Source: Ceratotherium simum simum (lineage: Eukaryota; Chordata; Mammalia; Perissodactyla; Rhinocerotidae). From it: a stretch of DNA of 64,000 nucleotides. The translations under genes and the position numbers were made by a program. The stretch is from contig NW_004454225.1 of the NCBI RefSeq assembly GCF_000283155.1, forward strand, positions 1,884,386 through 1,948,385, given 5' to 3'. A model generated the notes under the pieces. It made no database searches. It was not told the origin of the DNA and saw only the letters and a list, made by a program, of their open reading frames with translations. Of this stretch, positions 58,334-64,000 are shown piece after piece. Position 1 is the stretch's first letter. Each line of letters opens with the position of its first letter.

Positions 58334-59072
58334 CTTGAAGAGAAGGAAATACTTCCTAACTCATTCTGTGAGGCTGGCATTACTCAGATACCAAAACCAG
58401 ATAAAGACATTGCAAGAAGGGAAAACTACAGATCAGTGTCTCTCATGAGCATAGATACACAAATTCTAAACATAATTTTAGCATATTGAATCCAACAATA
58501 TATAAAAAGGGTAATACATGACCATGTGGGGCTTATCCCAGGAATGCAGCATTGGTTTAACATTCAAAAGTCAGTCAATGTAATTCATTATATTAACAAA
58601 CTAAAAAAGAAAAACTATATGATGAACTAAACGGATGCAGAAAAACCATTTGACAAATGCCACATCCATTCCTGATAAAAACTCTCAGCAAAGTAGGAAT
58701 AGAAAGGAACTACTCAACCTGATAAGGGCTTTTATGAAAATCCTACAGTTAACATTAAACTTTAATGGCGAATGACTGAATGCTTTACTCCTAAGATGAA
58801 GAGCAAAAGAAAAGATATCTGCTGTCACTACTACTATTCAGCATTATACTGGAAGTTCTAGCCAAGGTAATAAGGCAAGAAAAAGAAAGAAAAAAAGGCT
58901 TCCAGATTAGAAAGGAATTTAAACCATCTTTATTAGCAGCCCACATAATTATCTATGTAGAAAATCTGATGGAATCTACAAAAAAAAGCTACTAAAACTA
59001 ATCAACGAGTTTAATAAGTTGTAGGGTACAAGGTCAATAAAAAAAAAAATCAGTTGTATTTCTATATACTAG

Positions 59073-59829
59073 TTGAGTGTGTTTTCCAACACCACAAGCA
59101 GTTCTCCAATTCTAAGCGGACACTGGGTGTCCTACAGATTTGACTCAATTCCAACACCATCCACCTGCAGGTAGAGTCAGATCCCACAGGTTAAGGGCTC
59201 AGTCTCATAAGATTGCCCCTACTTCAGATACCAATAGCAAGTCCAGGTTGTTACCTGTGCTTCTGACCAACTGGCTGTAAATCGGAGGTTCCCACAACCC
59301 TCTCCTCGGGTTCTATTAATTTGCTGTAGGGGCACACAGAACTCAGAGAAACATTTACTCACATTTACCAGTTTATTATAAAGGATATTAATAAAAGATA
59401 TAGAAGAACAGCCAGATGAAGAGGTACATAGGGCAAGGTCCAGAAGGGTCTGGAGTGCAAGAGCTTCTGTTTCCACGGAACTAGAGTGGTCCCCCCCACC
59501 CCCCGCATGTGGATGCAGTCACTAACCAGGAATCTCATCAAAGCTCCTTGTTCAAGAGTTTTATAGAGCTTAATTTGCAGCCTGCACCCATTTCCCCTTC
59601 CTAGGGGTCGGTGGGTGGGGCTGAAGGTTCCAACCTTCTAGTCACTTGGTCTTTTTGGTGACCAGCCCCCTCCTAAAGCTATCTAGGGGCCCCACTGTAA
59701 ATCAGCTCATTAGTATAAACTCAGGTGTGCTCAAAAGGGGCTCTTTATGAGTAACAAAAGAGACTCCTATCAGGAATTCCAAGGATTTTTAGGATCTTTG
59801 TGCCATAAACCTGGAACAAAGACCAAATA
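59073..59829 (-). mobile_element. Solo ERV-type LTR, minus strand, truncated
   Basis: About 755 bases between L1 halves: cacaggttaagggctcagtc, ccaggttgttacctgtgctt, gaggttcccacaaccctctc, accagtttattataaaggat (AATAAA on the minus strand), ggtgggtggggctgaaggtt, ggaacaaagaccaaata. These resemble a class I ERV LTR of the MER type. Its upstream-signal end is cut off at the MITE. No internal viral gene is present. Confidence 0.6.
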
Positions 59830-59958
59830 CAGTCATGCATCGCTTAATGAGGAGGATACATTCTGAGAAATGCATTGTTAGGCAATTTCGTCATTGTGTG
59901 AACATTATAGAGTCTACTTACACAAACCTAGATGGTATGGCCTACTGCACACCTAGGC
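59830..59958 (+). mobile_element. Truncated Tigger/pogo-like MITE
   Basis: Begins CAGTCATGCATCGCTTAATG after TA, follows the 51497 copy to cacacctaggct and stops after about 130 of 210 bases, where L1 ORF2 text resumes (tcaattcagcccctatccaa). The lost right end and the lost LTR end share one deletion junction. Confidence 0.8.
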
Positions 59959-60059
59959 TGTCAATTCAGCCCCTATCCAAATCCTAGCAAACTTTTTTTG
60001 TAGAAATGAAAAAGCTGACTTCTAATATTCACATGGAAATGCCAAGGACATAGAGTAGC

Positions 60060-60483
60060 TGTACTAGTGTGCTAGGGCTGCTGTAACAAAGTAACACACA
60101 CTCAGTGGCTTAAACAATAGAATTGTATTGTCTCATGGTTCTAGAGGCTGGAAGTCTGAGGTCAGGGTGTTGACAGGGCTGTGTTCCCTGTGAAGGCTAG
60201 GGAGGGTCTTTTCCAGGTCTCTCTCTAAGCTTCTTGGCTTGTGGCGGCATAACTCCAGTCTTCACGTGGTGTCCTCCCTGTGTACGTGTTTGTCTTTGTC
60301 CAATTTCTCCCCTTTCTACAAGGACACCAGTCATATTGGATTAGGGCCCACCCTAATAACCTCATTTTAACTTGATTACCTCTGTAAAGACCCTATCTTC
60401 AGATAAGATCACATTCTGAGGTACTAGAGGTTAGGATTCCAACATATCTTTTTGTAGGGGACACTATTCAACCCATAATGTCA
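60060..60483 (-). mobile_element. MLT1A-type (ERVL-MaLR) LTR, minus strand
   Basis: Nearly complete, reading gtgctagggctgctgtaaca, gtaacacacactcagtggct, tctggaggctggaagtctga-type, accagtcatattggattagg, gcccaccctaataacctcat, gtaaagaccctatcttcaga and gacactattcaacccataat. L1 ORF2 flanks it on both sides. It is non-coding. Confidence 0.88.
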
Positions 60484-60791
60484 AAACAAGTTTTGAGAAG
60501 AACAAAGTTGGAGTGCTAATACTACCTGATTTCAAACTTAATATAAAGCTACAGTAATCAAGATCCTGTGGTGTTGGAGAAAACAGATAGACCAGTGGAA
60601 CAGAAGAGAGAGTCCAGACATCAACCCACACGTGTATGGACAAATGATTTTTGACAAGGGCAATTTTGTGGAGGCAATTCAGTGGAGAAAGGATAATTTT
60701 TTCAACAAACAGTTCTAGAGCAATTGGATATCCATACGCAAAAAAATAAGTATAGCTCTATACCTCATACCATATATAAAAACTAACTCAA

Positions 60792-61000
60792 GGGCCGGCC
60801 CCGTGGCTTGGTGGTTAAGTGAGCGCGCTCCACTGCTGGCGACCCGGGTTCGGATCCCGGGCTCGCACCGACGCGCTGCTTCTCCCGCCATGCTGAGGCC
60901 GCGTCCCACATACAGCAACTAGAAGGATGTGCAGCTATGACACACAACTATCTACTGGGGCTTTGGGGGGAAAAATAAATAAATAAAATCTTAAAAAAAA
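60792..61000 (+). mobile_element. ERE1-type SINE inside L1 ORF2
   Basis: A full copy with target-site duplication aaaaactaactcaa at 60778-60791 and 61001-61014, exact over 14 bases. L1 sequence runs up to the first repeat and resumes directly after the second. Confidence 0.97.
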
Positions 61001-62504
61001 AAAAAACTAACTCAAAATGGTCCTTAGATCTAAATGTAAAACCTAAAACTATAATACTTCTAGAAAAAAGAGTAGGAGAAAATCTTTGTGACCTAGGGTT
61101 AGGCAAAGATTTCTTAGATACCACAGCAAAAGCACAATCCATTAAGTTTTAAAAATTGACAAAGTGTACTACATCAAAATTAAGAACTTCTGCTCTTTGA
61201 AAGACACTTAGAAGAATGAAAAGACTAGCTACAGACTGGAAGAAAATATATGCAAAGCATATATCTGATTAAAGACTTGTATCTAGAATGTGTTAAAAAA
61301 AAGACTCTGTGAAGCTTAGGAAGAAAAAAACAAATAACCCAATTTTAAAAATGAGCACATAACCCAAGTAAAAAATGAGCAGAGAATTGGAATAGACATT
61401 TCTCCACAGAAGATATACAAATGGCCAGTAAGCACATGAAAAGGTGTTCAACATCATTACTCATTAGGGAAATACAAACCAAAACTACAGTGACATACCA
61501 TTTCACACCAGTGTGATGGCTGTTATCAAAGGGCAGGCAATAAATTGGAACCGTCACAATTGCTGGTTGAAATGTGAAATGGTGCAGCCACTTTGGAAAA
61601 CCGTTTGGCAGTTCTTCAAAAAGTTAAACACAGAGTTACCATGTGACCTAGCAATTCCACTCCTAGTTATTCACCCAAAAGAAATGAAAGTATGTGTGCA
61701 CACAAAAAACTTGTACATGAATGTTCATAGCAGTATTATGCACACTAGCCCAAAAGTGGAAACAGCTCAAATGTCCATCAACTGATGATGTTGATAAACA
61801 AAATGTGGTATATCCATACAACGGAATAGTATTTGAACATATAACGGGATGAAGTACTGATACACGCTACAACATGGATGAAACTTGAAAACATTATGCT
61901 AAGTGGAAGAAGACAGACACAAAACACCACATATTGTATCACTCTATTCACTCTGAACTCTGAATATTTATATATGTAATGTTCAGAATAGGCAAATCTG
62001 TAGAGACAGGAAGTAGGGGTTATCTGGTCCCAGGAAGGAGGATGAAAGGAGGGCAGAATGGAGAGTGACTGCCAATAGGTACAAAATTTCCTCTTGGAGA
62101 TGATGAAAATGTTCTAAAATTGGATTATAGTGATAGTTGCACAACTCTGTAAATATATTAAAAGCCATTGAATTGTACACTTTAAACAGATGAACCTTAT
62201 GGTATGTAAATTATATCTCAAGAAAGCTGCTAAAAAAATGGTCAGAAGATTTGAACAGCACCTTACCAGAGAATGGATGGCAAAGAAGCTCATGAAAAGA
62301 TGTTCAACATCAATGCAATTAAAACCACAGTTAGAATGGCTAAATTTAAAAAGACTTACCATACCAAATGTTGGTGAAATATGGAAGAGCTGGAACTCTT
62401 ATACACTGCTGGTGGGAAGGTAAAATATTACAGCCACTTTGGAAAATAGACCGTTTCTTAAAAAGTTAAACGTACAGCTACCATGTGATCCAACTATACC
62501 ACTC

Positions 62505-63162
62505 TTTTAGAGGTTGAATTGTGTGTGTGTCTCCCCCTGCACCCTCCCCCCCATTCATATATTGAAGTCGTAACCCCCAGTATCTCAGAATATGACCTTA
62601 TTTGGAGATAGGGTCTTTACAGAGATAATCAAGATTGGGCCGGCCCCGTGGCTTAGCGGTTAAGTGTGCGCACTCCGCTGCTGGCGGCCCGGGTTCAGAT
62701 CCCAGGCGTGCACCGACGCACTGCTGCTCCTGCCACGCTGAGGCCGCGTCCCACATACAGCAACTAGAAGGATGTGCAGCTATGACACACAACTATCTAC
62801 TGGGGCTTTGGGGGAAAAAAATAAATAAATAAAATTATTTAAGAGATAATCAAGATAAAAATAGGTCATTAGTGTGGGCCATAATCTAGCATGATTGGTG
62901 TCTTTTATAAAAAGGGGAAATTTAGACATAGAGCCAGAAATACAGGGAGAGTACTATGTGAACATGAAGACAGCCATCTACAAGCCAAGGAGAGAGGACT
63001 GCAACAGATCCTTCCCTCACAGCTCTCAGAAGGAACAAATGCTGCCAACATCTTACTTTCTGACTTCTAGCTTCCAAATCTTGGTGAGACAATAAATTTC
63101 TGTTATTTAAGCCACCCTGTTTGTGGTACTTTGTTATGGCAGCCCTCACGAGCTAATATACA
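62505..63162 (+). mobile_element. MLT1A-type (ERVL-MaLR) LTR, plus strand
   Basis: ggttgaattgtgtgtgtgtc, catatattgaagtcgtaacc, cttatttggagatagggtct, tctagcatgattggtgtctt, agccaaggagagaggactgc, gacaataaatttctgttatt (AATAAA) and taagccaccctgtttgtggt are MLT1A text. Contains the ERE at 62636. It is in the opposite orientation to the copy at 60060. Confidence 0.88.
62636..62841 (+). mobile_element. ERE1-type SINE inside an MLT1A-type LTR
   Basis: A full copy (gggccggccccgtggcttag) with exact target-site duplication agagataatcaagat at 62621-62635 and 62842-62856. The LTR sequence ...ggtctttacagagataatc is continued after it by aagataaaaataggtcatta. Confidence 0.97.
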
Positions 63163-63614
63163 CTACTAAGTATTTACCCAATAAAAAAGAAAGCATACAT
63201 CCATACACAAACTTCTAAATGAATATTCACAGCAGCTTTATTTGCAGTAGCCAAAATCTGGAAACAACCAGGATGTCCATCACCAGGTAGATGGAAAACA
63301 AATTTGTGGCATATTCTGTACAATGGAATACTACTCAGCTGTAAAAGGGAAATGAACTCTTGATACATGAAACCATGTGGATGAACTTCAAAATAATTAC
63401 ACTGAGTAAAAGGAGCCAGACAACAAAAAGAGTACACGCTGTGTGATTCCACGTATATAGACTCTAGAAAATGCAAACTAATCTATAATTACAGAAAGCA
63501 TGTTTTTTTGATTGTGGTGATGGTTTGGTGCATATATACATATATCAAATGATTTCCAGTTGTATACTCTAAATATATGCAGTTTAATATATGTCAGTTA
63601 TATCTCATAAAACT

Positions 63615-64000
63615 GTTGACATTTAAAATAATTGTTTTAAAGAAGAAAACCAACAAAATATATTGGTAGCATTAAATAGAGCAGTTTTGATAGAGTGGAA
63701 AAGGTAGAGGCGAAAGGGTTTTAAAAGTAGACCTGAACATGGTAAATTAAACTCAGTTATTAATCTCTGCTCCCTTCTAAGACTCCACAACAATTATTTT
63801 TGCAAAATGATGTCAGCAAGCATAAATCCACCAGAAAAAAAGCAAATGAAAGAGGAGATTATGCAGACAAGAAATGCCAACAAAATTTTGGAAGCTAGAA
63901 AGCTTTTGGAGTGATGCTGAAAACAAGCAGGATGAGTTGAGGAATTTATAAGGAGCAAGGCCGCAGGAATCCAGCTCCTCACATCCAGAGATAGATGTTG
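63615..64000. other. Unassigned right edge
   Basis: No repeat or exon recognised with confidence before the window ends; the text at 63790-63930 (tgatgtcagcaagcataaat) may be unique sequence. Confidence 0.3.

Larger units (their letters stand above)
58334..62237 (+). mobile_element. L1 ORF2 and 3' UTR, plus strand, with four insertions
   Basis: ORF2 reverse-transcriptase text (ctgataccaaaa-type, ggcttatcccaggaatgcag, cattctgataaaaactctca-like, actattcagcattatactgg) is followed, after interruptions, by the C-terminal part and the 3' end (atgtaaattatatctcaaga). Insertions are an ERV LTR (59073), a MITE (59830), an MLT1 (60060) and an ERE (60792). Endonuclease sequence is missing at the junction with 56431-58333. 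No intact ORF2. Confidence 0.85.
62238..63614 (+). mobile_element. Second L1 3' end, plus strand, split by an MLT1A LTR
   Basis: Left part 62241-62504 (agatttgaacagcaccttac, gctggaactcttatacactg, accatgtgatccaactatac) and right part 63163-63614 (ctaagtatttacccaataaa, agcagctttatttgcagtag, gtggatgaacttcaaaataa) read through as one L1. It starts where the previous L1 ends. Confidence 0.88.

Noticed and set aside
59073..59829. Remains of a functional retrovirus
   Set aside because: Only LTR sequence is present, truncated, with no internal gag, pol or env region.
60715..60918. Recurring MLYVG...EPGIRTRVASS small proteins
   Set aside because: The same peptide appears at several ERE1 copies in the same position; it is translated SINE sequence.

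Overview
This window is mammalian nuclear DNA. The many copies of tRNA-Ser-derived ERE SINEs, recognisable by their tRNA-like head, the GGTTCGGATCC B box and two characteristic tails, point to a perissodactyl, most likely a horse or other equid. It is not bacterial or viral. Almost all of the listed long open reading frames are chance frames or frames inside SINEs and LINEs. There is no prokaryotic-style operon, CRISPR array or complete intronless gene.

Gene content is sparse. The best evidence for a gene is two plus-strand internal exons with good splice sites: a short exon at 33969-34044, probably 5' UTR, and an exon at 41901-41989 that contains a possible start codon followed by 15 in-frame codons (MQTNEGEVSEDSSSK), ending in phase 0. 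I do not recognise the gene. On this reading the sequence after about 34 kb is intronic. Two much weaker exon-like stretches lie at 18616-18805 and 47008-47075.

Layout. 0-5 kb: L2, MIR and old L1 fragments plus one ERE. 5.2-8.1 kb: a long minus-strand L2 that keeps a decayed reverse-transcriptase motif, followed by an MLT1-type LTR. 8.5-15.9 kb: old L1 and HAL1-like pieces, with a 3'-truncated 7SL RNA retropseudogene at 11902-12101. 16-34 kb: single-copy DNA with L1, L2, MIR and hAT fragments, including a hAT-Charlie-like element that has an unusual palindromic expansion near 26.3 kb. 34-50 kb: the exon-bearing part, with L2, ERE and MITE copies and a pair of directly repeated LTR-like segments about 2.35 kb apart (37.0 and 39.4 kb). 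50-56 kb: L2, L1 and a hAT element split by an L1 that itself carries a MITE. 56.4-63.6 kb: a dense nest in which L1 bodies are interrupted by an ERV-type LTR, a MITE, two MLT1A-type LTRs in opposite orientation and two EREs.

Eighteen EREs are present, nine of each tail type. Most have visible target-site duplications, so they act as dated insertion marks in the older repeats. Repeat family names rest on recalled consensus features, not a database search. Boundaries of SINEs with duplications are close to exact; boundaries of L1, L2 and MIR are approximate.
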